A stretch of 64,000 bases of DNA from NCBI RefSeq assembly GCF_018362975.1, contig NZ_CP074371.1:4898001-4962000 (forward strand), written 5' to 3'. Positions 19,429-27,155 of the stretch are shown here, piece after piece. The notes under the pieces were generated by a model. That model was not told the origin of the DNA. It made no database searches and saw only the letters and a program-made list of their open reading frames with translations. The translations under genes and the position numbers were made by a program. The stretch is from Nocardia tengchongensis (GTDB lineage: Bacteria > Actinomycetota > Actinomycetes > Mycobacteriales > Mycobacteriaceae). Positions within the stretch are counted from its first letter, which is position 1; each line of letters begins with the position of its first letter.

Positions 19429-19997
19429 CTCTCGCCGAGCGTTATCCGCTGCTGCATGCCCCCGCCCGCTGGGAGTGGGGTGGGCTCGATGTCCAGTTCT
19501 CGACCGAGTTGCCGCCCGATGAGCTGGTCACCAATATCCATCTCGTGTGTTTCGTCGGCGATCGCATCGTGCTGTGCCGCGATGACCGCGATGTCTGGAT
19601 TCTGCCCGGAGGAACGCGCGAAGCGGGGGAATCCATCGAGTCCTGCGTCATCCGGGAGCTGGTCGAGGAAGCGGGCGCCGAACTCGCCGGTCCCATCCGG
19701 CAATTCGGTGCGCATTACGGGACGACCGACCACCCCGAGCCGTACCGGCCGTGGCAGCCCCATCCGCACAAGGCGTGGCTGTGGTGCACCGCCGACGTGA
19801 GGCTGGTGGGCGAACCCACCAATCCCGATGACGCCGAGAACATTCTGGAAGTGCGCACATTCAGCCTGGAAGAGGCGCTGCGGCACGCCGGCAACGACGG
19901 CTCGTACGTGCCGGAGCTGATACGGCTGGCGGTGGAAGTCCACGGGGCGGGCGGCTCGACTACCGCACTGCGACAGCCTGGTTCACCAGCAGAGTGA
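19425..19997 (+). CDS. NUDIX hydrolase
   Basis: 190 residues. The Nudix box is complete: GGTREAGESIESCVIRELVE followed by EAGAEL. An N-terminal extension of about 40 residues (LLHAPARWEWGGLDVQF) precedes the fold. It is translationally coupled to the DUF418 protein, which hints at a shared but unknown role. The 3' end overlaps the convergent TetR gene by 38 bases. Confidence 0.9.
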   Translation: MTLAERYPLLHAPARWEWGGLDVQFSTELPPDELVTNIHLVCFVGDRIVLCRDDRDVWILPGGTREAGESIESCVIRELVEEAGAELAGPIRQFGAHYGTTDHPEPYRPWQPHPHKAWLWCTADVRLVGEPTNPDDAENILEVRTFSLEEALRHAGNDGSYVPELIRLAVEVHGAGGSTTALRQPGSPAE

Positions 19998-20558
19998 CGG
20001 CGCGTTCGACGCGGGCGGTGTCGCCTGTGATCCACCAGTCCATGATCAGGCCGCGGACGCCGGAGACGAGCAGGGTGGCCGACGCTTCGGGGTCGGGAGA
20101 TCCGGGTCTATGCGGCGCAAGGATTCGGCCATCGGGACGACGAGGGCCTGGATGGCGTCGGTGGCGTAGGGGCGGAAGGGGCTGCCGGGAACGGTTGCGG
20201 CGCCGAGGACCTGGAGCAGGGCGCGCAGGCTGACGGCGCTGTCGCCGGAGGTGTTGCGGTCGAAGGAGTGCGACAGGCGCGCGGCGAGGGTGGCGGGGTC
20301 GTCGATGCCGGTGAACATGGCGCCGATGTCGGGGCGGTGGGATTCCAAGGCGGCGACCAGCATTGCCTCCTTGGTGCCGAAGTAGTGGATGAGCATGCGG
20401 GAGCTGGTGCCCAGGTAGTCGGCCAGCGGGCGCAGGGAGAGCTCGGCGAGGCCGTGGTCGGCGATGTAGGCGATGACGCCCTCGAGGAGCTGGGCGCGGC
20501 GGGCGTGGTCGAGTGGGCGGGGCACGGGTTGACTGTAGCGGGTGGTACAGGTATTCAT
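19960..20558 (-). CDS. TetR-family regulator, with an apparent frameshift near the C-terminus
   Basis: About 199 residues after correction. The N-terminal helix-turn-helix reads [20 protein letters not shown] then [20 protein letters not shown]. The frame breaks after RRIDPDLP; adding one base in the G run at 20095-20097 (plus strand) restores a helical C-terminus including [14 protein letters not shown] that runs to the stop at 19960. The ATG at 20558 is used, but the GTG of [12 protein letters not shown] (12 codons in) is a more usual TetR start and would leave the operator outside the gene. It is divergent from the KAS gene and probably its repressor. Confidence 0.82.
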
Positions 20559-20585
20559 GTCGACATGAGTGTAGCGATTGGTACA
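20534..20585. promoter_or_regulatory. Twin TetR operators flanking a palindrome that contains both start codons
   Basis: Two copies of TGTA-N8-TACA (20534-20549 and 20570-20585) share the spacer pattern GCG..TGG and lie 36 bases apart. Between them CATGTCGACATG (20556-20567) is a perfect palindrome whose ends are the annotated tetR and KAS start codons. Confidence 0.6.
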
Positions 20586-21809
20586 GAAACTCGCCGGGGT
20601 GTCGTGGTGACCGCGATGGCCGCCACCACCTGCCTGGGGTCCGATGTCGAAACGACCTGGTCGCGGCTGCTGGCGGGGGACAGCGGAATCGGTGCGCTCA
20701 CAGATGATTTCGTCGCCGAATACGACCTGCCGGTGCGGATCGGCGGGCGGCTGGTGGCACAGCCGGGGGAGCGGCTCACCCGGATCGAGCAGCGCCGGAT
20801 GTCGTTCGTGCAGCAGCTGGCGCTGGTGCTGGGCCGGCAGGTCTGGCAGGAGGCCGGGACGCCGGAGGTGGAGGCCGAGCGGCTGGTCGTCGCGATCGGA
20901 ACCGGGCTCGGCGGCGGGGAGGCGCTGATCGGCGCGGTGGATCTGATGCGGAGCGCGGGCTATCGGAAGGTGCCGCCCATGACGGTGCCCATGGTCATGC
21001 CGAACGGCCCGGCGGCCACCGTCGGCCTGGAGATCGGGGCGAAAGGCGGTGTGTACGCACCGGTGTCGGCCTGTGCCTCGGGCGCGGAGGCCATCGCGCA
21101 CGCCTGGCGGTCGATCGCAACGGGCGAGGCGGACGTGGCGGTCGCGGGCGGCGTGGAAGGGCATATCGACGCGGTGCCGATCGCCAGCTTCGCCATGATG
21201 CGCGCCCTGAGCACCCGCAATGACGAACCCGCGCGCGCCTCACGGCCTTTCGACCGCGACCGGGACGGTTTCGTCTTCGGGGAGGCGGGCGCACTGCTGG
21301 TGCTGGAGTCGGAGGAGCATGCGCGGGCGCGGGGTGCGCGCATCCTCGGCCGGGTCCTGGGCGCGGGCATCACCTCGGACGGCTATCACATCACCGGCAC
21401 CTCGCCCGACGGTGACGGTGCGGCCCGCGCCATGCGCAAGGCTCTCGCGGCCGCGGGGCTGACCGGCGCGGACATCGATCACGTCAACGCGCACGCCACC
21501 GGCACCCGGATCGGCGACGCCTCCGAGGCGAAGGCCATCACGGCGGTCACGCCGCGGGCATCGGTCTACGCGCCGAAGTCGGCGCTGGGCCATTCCGTCG
21601 GCGCGGTGGGCGCGCTGGAGGCCATTCTCACGCTGCGCACGCTGGCCGAGCAGATCGTCCCGCCCACACTGAATTTCGAGACGCCCGATCCGGATATCGA
21701 CCTCGACGTGGTCGCCGACAAGCCGCGCTATCAGGAGCTGCGGTACGCGCTGAGCAATTCGTTCGGCTTCGGCGGCCACAACGTCACCCTCGCGCTGGCG
21801 CCCGCCTGA
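20565..21809 (+). CDS. KasA/KasB-like beta-ketoacyl-ACP synthase
   Basis: 414-residue condensing enzyme of the FAS-II type. The catalytic triad is Cys170 ([10 protein letters not shown]), His in [10 protein letters not shown] and His in [15 protein letters not shown]. Segment by segment it resembles mycobacterial KasA/KasB, which elongate meromycolate chains on AcpM, for example [19 protein letters not shown]-like [18 protein letters not shown] and [11 protein letters not shown]. It stands alone with a divergent TetR rather than in a fabD-acpM-kasAB cluster, so it is a regulated paralogue rather than the housekeeping copy. The start at 20565 puts an operator inside codons 2-7; a later start cannot be excluded. 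Confidence 0.9.
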   Translation: MSVAIGTETRRGVVVTAMAATTCLGSDVETTWSRLLAGDSGIGALTDDFVAEYDLPVRIGGRLVAQPGERLTRIEQRRMSFVQQLALVLGRQVWQEAGTPEVEAERLVVAIGTGLGGGEALIGAVDLMRSAGYRKVPPMTVPMVMPNGPAATVGLEIGAKGGVYAPVSACASGAEAIAHAWRSIATGEADVAVAGGVEGHIDAVPIASFAMMRALSTRNDEPARASRPFDRDRDGFVFGEAGALLVLESEEHARARGARILGRVLGAGITSDGYHITGTSPDGDGAARAMRKALAAAGLTGADIDHVNAHATGTRIGDASEAKAITAVTPRASVYAPKSALGHSVGAVGALEAILTLRTLAEQIVPPTLNFETPDPDIDLDVVADKPRYQELRYALSNSFGFGGHNVTLALAPA

Positions 21810-21845
21810 CCGAAAGCGCGGTCACCACACCGCGATTCGGGTCGA

Positions 21846-22259
21846 TCAGGGCAGTTTGTCGGTCTGGACACGCGGGTCCAGTTTGCGGAGCGTGTCGGGG
21901 CGGTCGGTCAGGCACGGCCAATCCCGGCTCACCGCTTCGAGAGTGGCGTGCCCGGCGGGGATGAGCGCATCGGCGTCCGGCCGATCGGCGAGGGTGTCGC
22001 CCAGTTGCTCACTGGCCGGGCGGTCGAGCGGCTGGATGACGGTGTTGGGCAGATCCAGCAGCACCGAGAGGATGTCCCAGCGCCCGGGCGGGATCAGGGC
22101 GCGGGCCGCGGCGAGCGCGGTGGCGGGAACGATGATGGTGTGCCCGGCGTCCGCGGTCGCCCAGACCACCGATTGCACGTAGGCCACGCGGTGGGCCCAG
22201 GCGGTCAGCGCGGCGGTGTCGAACACGACGCCGCCCAGCGTGGGGGCGGCGGGGCTCAT
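21846..22259 (-). CDS. PIN-domain-like toxin of a type II toxin-antitoxin pair
   Basis: 137 residues. It has an early Asp after a hydrophobic strand (GVVFDTAALTAWA), a central helical region, and a late D-A-L..H-A..LTDRPD pattern. That matches the PIN RNase order D...D..H.A...LT.D, though the match is weak and the second acidic residue is uncertain. Context strengthens the call: it follows a ribbon-helix-helix antitoxin gene with an ATGA overlap. PIN toxins cut RNA, often tRNA or rRNA. Confidence 0.65.
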   Translation of the reverse strand: MSPAAPTLGGVVFDTAALTAWAHRVAYVQSVVWATADAGHTIIVPATALAAARALIPPGRWDILSVLLDLPNTVIQPLDRPASEQLGDTLADRPDADALIPAGHATLEAVSRDWPCLTDRPDTLRKLDPRVQTDKLP

Positions 22260-22540
22260 GCCGCGCCGGCGTGGTCGCCGGGGGCCTCCTCCTCATCGGA
22301 TAAGGGTGGCAGGCCCTGCACCGCGCGGGCGCGATTGATCAGGTCCAGGGGCGGGCGGCCGCCGAGCGCGTTCTCGAGCCGGGCCAGGGAGTCGGCGCGG
22401 TCGACGCGGGCCTTCACCGATTCGGCGACGAACGCGGAGATCGAGGCGATGCGTCCGGAGCTGCGCCAATCGTCGAGAGTGGCGGCGATCTCCTCGGGCA
22501 TCGTCACGGTTATCTTGCGGGTGCGACGCTGTCTCGCCAT
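22256..22540 (-). CDS. Ribbon-helix-helix antitoxin
   Basis: 94 residues. The N-terminal basic strand RRTRKITVTMPEEIAATLDD and following helices (SISAFVAESVKARVDR) form a CopG/MetJ-like ribbon-helix-helix. The acidic C-terminus (PPLSDEEEAPGDHAGAA) would bind the toxin. It overlaps the toxin start by four bases. An inverted repeat covers its own start codon, which suits autoregulation. Confidence 0.78.
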   Translation of the reverse strand: MARQRRTRKITVTMPEEIAATLDDWRSSGRIASISAFVAESVKARVDRADSLARLENALGGRPPLDLINRARAVQGLPPLSDEEEAPGDHAGAA

Positions 22541-22562
22541 ACCGCGATAGTAAAGCGGTATG
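22538..22562 (-). promoter_or_regulatory. Antitoxin operator over the start codon
   Basis: CATACCGC (22538-22545) and GCGGTATG (22555-22562) form a perfect 8-base inverted repeat with a 9-base spacer. It begins at the ATG of the antitoxin gene, typical of RHH autoregulation. Confidence 0.6.
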
Positions 22563-22752
22563 TGCGGGGGACAAAAGCTGACACCCGCGGGGTGGCACCG
22601 GGCGCGACCGCGCAATCCCGCACGAAAACGGGCTATTCGGATCCCCGTGATCGGAAACCTGCCGGTCAGGCCGGGCTCCGGGTTCGATACGGTGGAGTGT
22701 GCCCACCGCCGTGGGCGTTGCCGCAAATCTCCAGTCAAGAGGACATAACTCG

Positions 22753-24420
22753 ATGGATCAGAGTTCGATCACGTGGGCCGACGGCGCCCTCGTCACCATC
22801 GACCAGCGGGCCCTGCCGCACGAGGTGCGGGAGCTGCGGATCACGACGGTCGACGAGGTCATCGACGCCATCAAGACGCTGGCCGTGCGCGGGGCGCCGG
22901 CCATCGGCGTGTGCGGCGCGTTCGGTGTCGTGATCGCGGCGCGGGCCGCCACCACAAACGGGGTCCTCGACACCGCGCGTGTGGAGGCGGAGGCCGCGCG
23001 CATCGCCGATGCCCGGCCCACCGCGGTGAACCTGGCGTGGGGCGTGCAGCGCACGCTGGCCGAGCTGCCCGGCGGCGTGCCGGCGCTCGAGGCCGAGGCG
23101 CTGGAACTGCTGGCCGAGGACGGCCGCGTGAACCTGACCGCCGCCACCGCGGCCGCCGATCTGATTCAGCGGCTGTGCGGGGACCGCCCGCTGCGACTGC
23201 TCACGCACTGCAACACCGGCCGGCTCGCGACCACCGCGTGGGGCACCGCCATCGGCGCGCTGCGGGTGCTGCACGAGCGCGGCGTGCTGGCCGAGGTGAT
23301 CGTGGACGAGACCCGCCCGCTGTTGCAGGGCGCGCGCCTGACCGCCTGGGAGATGGCCGAGGCGGGCATCCCGCATCGGCTCACCATCGATTCGGCGGCG
23401 GCCTGGGCCATGGCCACCGAGCAGGTCGACGCCGTGGTCGTGGGCGCGGACCGGATCACCGCCGACGGGGCCGTGGCCAACAAGATCGGGACGTACATGC
23501 TGGCCATCGCGGCCGCGCACCACGGAATTCCGTTCATCGTGGTGGCCCCCGAATCGACGCGCGACATCTCCACCGCGCGCGGCTCCGACATCGTGGTGGA
23601 GCAGCGCGCCGCGGCCGAGGTGACCGGATTCGGCGGCGTCGCAACGGCTCCCGAGGGCACCGCGACGTTCAACCCGGCCTTCGACGTCACCCCGGCCGAG
23701 CTGGTGACCGCCGTGGTCACCGAGTTCGGTGTGCTCGAGGACGCGGCTGCCGCGCGAACGTCCGCCGGGGCGACCACGGCGACCGCATCGGCGTCGACCG
23801 CCGGCGCGGAGATCGCCGAGATCGCCCGTGGCTTGTATGCGAGCGGCTGGATGCCGGGCACGGCGGGCAATATCTCTGTGCGCCAGGGCGATACGGCCGT
23901 CATCACCGCGAGCGGGTTGTCCAAGGGCGAGCTCACCGTCGCCGACATGGTCACCGTCGCCGTGGTCGATTCGAAGCCGGTGGACGTCTCCGGTCGCAAG
24001 CCGTCGGCGGAGACCACCATTCACACCGCCGTCTACCGCACTCGTGGGGCGGACGCCGTCGTGCACGTGCACCCGCCGCACGCGACGGCCGTCGCCATCA
24101 AGACCGCCGGATCCGGTGTCACGACTACCCGTTTCGCCGGATACGAGCTGATCAAGGGTCTGGGTTCGGCCCGCCCGGATCTCATCGACATCCCGGTGTT
24201 CCCGAATCACGCGGACGTCCCGCAGATCGGCGTGGATATCGAGAAGTACTTGACTGAGCATCCGGAGGCCCCGCCGGTGCTGTTCATCGCCGGGCACGGC
24301 ATCACTACCTGGGGCGCTTCGCTGACGCAGGCGCGGGATCGTGCGGAGTGTCTCGAGGCCATGTGTGAACTGACCACCTTGACCGGGCAGCGCGATATCG
24401 CTGTGGGCGACCATGCTTGA
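22753..24420 (+). CDS. mtnAB: Fused methylthioribose-1-phosphate isomerase / methylthioribulose-1-phosphate dehydratase
   Basis: 555 residues in two domains. Residues 1-330 are MtnA: VRGAPAIGV near the N-terminus, catalytic Cys in LLTHCNTG, Asp in VVGADRITADGAVANKIGTY. An Ala/Thr linker (about 331-351) leads to MtnB, a class II aldolase-like zinc enzyme with GWMPGTAGNISVR, VVHVHPPHATAV (zinc His pair) and IAGHGITTWG. Together they convert methylthioribose-1-phosphate to the diketone substrate of MtnC. The fusion is known in some actinomycetes. It is the first gene of the salvage operon. The start at 22753 follows AAGAGGA. Confidence 0.93.
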   Translation: MDQSSITWADGALVTIDQRALPHEVRELRITTVDEVIDAIKTLAVRGAPAIGVCGAFGVVIAARAATTNGVLDTARVEAEAARIADARPTAVNLAWGVQRTLAELPGGVPALEAEALELLAEDGRVNLTAATAAADLIQRLCGDRPLRLLTHCNTGRLATTAWGTAIGALRVLHERGVLAEVIVDETRPLLQGARLTAWEMAEAGIPHRLTIDSAAAWAMATEQVDAVVVGADRITADGAVANKIGTYMLAIAAAHHGIPFIVVAPESTRDISTARGSDIVVEQRAAAEVTGFGGVATAPEGTATFNPAFDVTPAELVTAVVTEFGVLEDAAAARTSAGATTATASASTAGAEIAEIARGLYASGWMPGTAGNISVRQGDTAVITASGLSKGELTVADMVTVAVVDSKPVDVSGRKPSAETTIHTAVYRTRGADAVVHVHPPHATAVAIKTAGSGVTTTRFAGYELIKGLGSARPDLIDIPVFPNHADVPQIGVDIEKYLTEHPEAPPVLFIAGHGITTWGASLTQARDRAECLEAMCELTTLTGQRDIAVGDHA

Positions 24421-24453
24421 AGATAAATACAGTGTTCCGAGAAAGGAACCCCT

Positions 24454-25032
24454 ATGACTCTGTTGCAGATCATGTCCGACAGCGACGCGGGTGAGGTCGT
24501 CCTGCGTACCGGTGACGACGCGGTGATCGCCGCCGAGCTGGGCAAGCGCGGCATCACCTTCGAGCGCTGGCCGCTGCTGGAGGGCTTCAGCGCCGCCACC
24601 ACGACCGAGGAACTGCTGGCCGAATACCAGGGCCGCATCGACGAATTGAATGCCGACGGCCGCTACAAGTTCATCGACGTGGCCCGCATCCACCCCGATG
24701 ACAGCGACCCGGAGTGGCCCGCCAAGGCGGTCGCCGCGCGCACCAAGTTCCTCGACGAGCACCGCCACGCCGAGGACGAGGTCCGCTTCTTCGCGGCCGG
24801 CGCGGGCTGCTTCTACCTGCACCTGGGCAACGAGGTGCTGGCGACGGTGTGCACCGCGGGCGATCTGGTCTCGGTGCCGGCGGGCACCCTGCACTGGTTC
24901 GACATGGGCACCCGGCCCGAGTTCGTGGCCGTGCGCTTCTTCGAGGAGGAGGACGGCTGGATCGGCGATTTCAGCGGCGACAAGATCTCCGCGGGCTTTC
25001 CGACCCTGGACGAATTGCTGGCCCCGGCATGA
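24454..25032 (+). CDS. mtnD: Acireductone dioxygenase
   Basis: 192-residue cupin enzyme of methionine salvage, converting the acireductone to the methionine keto acid and formate. The metal site is visible: DEHRHAEDEVRFFAAG (His, His, Glu) and TLHWFDMG (the later His). With Fe it runs the salvage reaction; with Ni it runs an off-pathway reaction releasing CO. An AAAGGA site precedes the start. The stop overlaps the mtnC start (ATGA). Confidence 0.95.
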   Translation: MTLLQIMSDSDAGEVVLRTGDDAVIAAELGKRGITFERWPLLEGFSAATTTEELLAEYQGRIDELNADGRYKFIDVARIHPDDSDPEWPAKAVAARTKFLDEHRHAEDEVRFFAAGAGCFYLHLGNEVLATVCTAGDLVSVPAGTLHWFDMGTRPEFVAVRFFEEEDGWIGDFSGDKISAGFPTLDELLAPA

Positions 25033-25712
25033 TCAAGGTGGTCGTGCTCGATATCGAGGGGACTACCAGCCCGACCAGTTCGGTGCGGGAAGAGCTGTAC
25101 GGATACACCCGCGAGCGACTCCCGAGCTGGCTGGCCGAAAACGTGGGCGGCGCAGCCGATCCCGTCATCGAGGCCACCCGCGCCCAGGCCGACCGTCCCG
25201 ACGCGGACGCCGCCGAGGTGGCGCGGATCCTCATCGAGTGGCTCAACACCGACGTGAAGTCCGAGCCGCTCAAGACCGCCCAGGGCATCATCTGCGCCGA
25301 GGGCTTCCGCAACGGCGCACTGCACGGCGAGTTCTTCCCCGACGTGCCGCCGGTCCTGCGGGCCTGGCGCGACGCGGGCCTGGAGCTCTACATCTACTCG
25401 TCGGGTTCGGTTCGCAACCAGAAGGATTGGTTCGAATTCGCGCGCGGCGGCGACCTGTCCCCGCTCATCAGCGGACACTTCGACCTGTCGACCGCGGGCC
25501 CGAAGCGCGAGGCCGCCTCGTACGAGAAGATCGCCAGCGCCATCGGCGTTCCGGCCGATCAGATCCTGTTCCTGTCCGATCACCCGGATGAGGTGGACGC
25601 CGCGGCGGCCGCGGGCTGGCAAGCCATCGGCGTCACCCGCCCGGGCGAGCCGAACAGCCCTCGCGGAACGCACCGCTGGATCAGCGACTTCGCCGACGTC
25701 GTCCCCAACTGA
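25029..25712 (+). CDS. mtnC: Acireductone synthase (enolase-phosphatase)
   Basis: 227-residue HAD-superfamily enzyme. Motif I is VVLDIEGTTSPTSSV, motif II SSGSVRNQ, and the later Lys and acidic motif appear in KREAASYEKI and FLSDHPDEVDAA. It enolises and dephosphorylates the diketone made by MtnB and hands the acireductone to MtnD, encoded immediately upstream and translationally coupled. It is the last gene of the operon, followed by a bidirectional hairpin. Confidence 0.95.
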   Translation: MIKVVVLDIEGTTSPTSSVREELYGYTRERLPSWLAENVGGAADPVIEATRAQADRPDADAAEVARILIEWLNTDVKSEPLKTAQGIICAEGFRNGALHGEFFPDVPPVLRAWRDAGLELYIYSSGSVRNQKDWFEFARGGDLSPLISGHFDLSTAGPKREAASYEKIASAIGVPADQILFLSDHPDEVDAAAAAGWQAIGVTRPGEPNSPRGTHRWISDFADVVPN

Positions 25713-25728
25713 TCAGCCCCACAACGAC

Positions 25729-25764
25729 ATCGAGCCCGCCCGGAACATCCCGGACGGGCTCGAT
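25729..25764. terminator. Bidirectional hairpin between mtnC and the conservon
   Basis: 15-base arms (25729-25743 and 25750-25764) with one mismatch and a 6-base loop, between convergent operons. Confidence 0.75.
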
Positions 25765-25784
25765 TCGTCTATCACTATAAGAAC

Positions 25785-26375
25785 TCAGCGCACCCCGGCG
25801 GTGGCCGCGCGGTCGATCAGGTACTCGACCAGGGTCATGAGCACGTTCTTGGCCGAGCCGCGATCGCGAGCGTCGCAGAGCAACACCGGAATCCGCTCGT
25901 CCAGGTCGAGGGCGTCACGCACCTCGGCCGGGGTGTAGAGCGGAGCGCCCTCGAAGCAGTTCACGGCCACCGTGAAGGCGACGCCACGGCGTTCGAAGAA
26001 GTCGATCGCCGCGAAGGAGCCCTCCAGCCGACGGGTGTCGGCCAGCACGACCGCGCCCAGCGCGCCGCGAGCCAGCTCGTCCCACAGGAACCAGAAGCGG
26101 TCCTGACCGGGTGTGCCGAACAGATAGAGGACCAGGTTCTGGTCGATGGTGATACGACCGAAGTCCAAGGCCACCGTCGTGGTGGTCTTGCCTTCCACAC
26201 CGCGCAAATCGTCTACGCCGGTGGACAACTCGGTGATGAGTTCTTCGGTCCGGAGCGGAGTGATCTCACTGATCGCCCCCACCATGGTCGTTTTGCCAAC
26301 GCCGAAACCGCCCGCGATGAGAATTTTCACCGAGGCGGCCATGGGCGCGGCGGATTCAAAGTTTTCGGATGCCAT
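25785..26375 (-). CDS. Conservon GTPase (CvnD-like)
   Basis: 196 residues. The P-loop GGFGVGKTT, the switch region DDLRGVEGKTTTTVALDFGR, and the G3-like LYLFGTPGQDRFWFLW are those of CvnD-type small GTP-binding proteins. In Streptomyces conservons, CvnA-D act together as a G-protein-like signalling complex at the membrane. The start at 26375 overlaps the DUF742 gene by 20 bases, a typical conservon arrangement; an upstream ATG at 26405 is possible. It is last of the four-gene unit. Confidence 0.92.
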   Translation of the reverse strand: MASENFESAAPMAASVKILIAGGFGVGKTTMVGAISEITPLRTEELITELSTGVDDLRGVEGKTTTTVALDFGRITIDQNLVLYLFGTPGQDRFWFLWDELARGALGAVVLADTRRLEGSFAAIDFFERRGVAFTVAVNCFEGAPLYTPAEVRDALDLDERIPVLLCDARDRGSAKNVLMTLVEYLIDRAATAGVR

Positions 26376-26733
26376 CGAGTACCGCTCGCAGAATGTTGAG
26401 GTCACCGGGTGCGGACTCGGGGGAGGCCGGGGCCCGGAATTTGAGGATGTTATCGGAGATCAGGTCCCCCACCAGTATTTTCGTTACCGCCAGTGGCAAC
26501 CGCAGGGCGGCCGAGATCTCGGCCACCGTCAGCGGAAGGCGGCACAACCGCACGATTTCCGTGTATTCCGGTTCGGCACGCCGCAGCGGCGGGGCGGTAT
26601 TGGGTACCACCACCACCGTGAGCATGTCCAGATCGTGCCCCGCGCCCATGGTTCGGCCACCGGTCCGTGCGTAGGGGCGCACGAGCGGACCGGCCGCGTC
26701 ATCGAACCACTGTTCCCCCGGCCCCCGCGTCAT
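26356..26733 (-). CDS. DUF742 protein (CvnC-like)
   Basis: 125 residues. The winged-helix-like DUF742 domain is recognised from RPYARTGGRT near the start, EIVRLCRLPLTVAEISAAL in the middle and LKFRAPASP near the end. It is the third member of the conservon; in Streptomyces it interacts with the other Cvn proteins, though its biochemical role is not defined. It overlaps cvnB by four bases and cvnD by 20. Confidence 0.92.
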   Translation of the reverse strand: MTRGPGEQWFDDAAGPLVRPYARTGGRTMGAGHDLDMLTVVVVPNTAPPLRRAEPEYTEIVRLCRLPLTVAEISAALRLPLAVTKILVGDLISDNILKFRAPASPESAPGDLNILRAVLDGIRKL

Positions 26734-27155
26734 GACAGCCGCGGGTTGCCTTGTCCGGCCAGGTTGTGGCGCGGCGTGGTGGACAGGAAGCTACCGACGC
26801 GCTGCACGGTCAGGTTCATCTCGTAGGCAACCATACCGAGATTGGCCTGTTCGTTCGCCTGCAGCGCGAGGCAAGCATGGCTGCCGGCGGCGGTCACGAA
26901 CAGCACCGCGCGCTCGAGCTCGATGACGGCCTGGCGGACCCCGCCACCGTCGAATCGGCCTCCGGCGCTGCGCGCCAGCCCGTAGAGGGTGGAGGACATG
27001 GCGCCGAAGTGCTCCGCGTCCTCGCGGCTCATGGCGGATGAGCGGCCCAGCAGCAGTCCGTCGGTGGAGTGCACCACCGCGTGACGGACGCCCGCTAGCC
27101 GGTCGACCAGATCATCGAGTAGCCAGTTGAGATCACCAGCGTTTGAGGTGGTCAC
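26730..27155 (-). CDS. Roadblock/LC7 domain protein (CvnB-like)
   Basis: 141 residues of the Roadblock/LC7 fold: LNWLLDDLVDRLAGVRHAVV, STDGLLLGRSSAMSREDAEH and ELERAVLFVTAAGSHACLAL. The bacterial family modulates small GTPases, here presumably the CvnD product two genes on. The start lies within the 3' end of the kinase gene (23-base overlap), so translation is coupled. Confidence 0.93.
   Translation of the reverse strand: MTTSNAGDLNWLLDDLVDRLAGVRHAVVHSTDGLLLGRSSAMSREDAEHFGAMSSTLYGLARSAGGRFDGGGVRQAVIELERAVLFVTAAGSHACLALQANEQANLGMVAYEMNLTVQRVGSFLSTTPRHNLAGQGNPRLS

Noticed and set aside
22563..22752. SAM riboswitch before the methionine salvage operon
   Set aside because: I saw no kink-turn pattern or paired helices of the known SAM classes in this gap.
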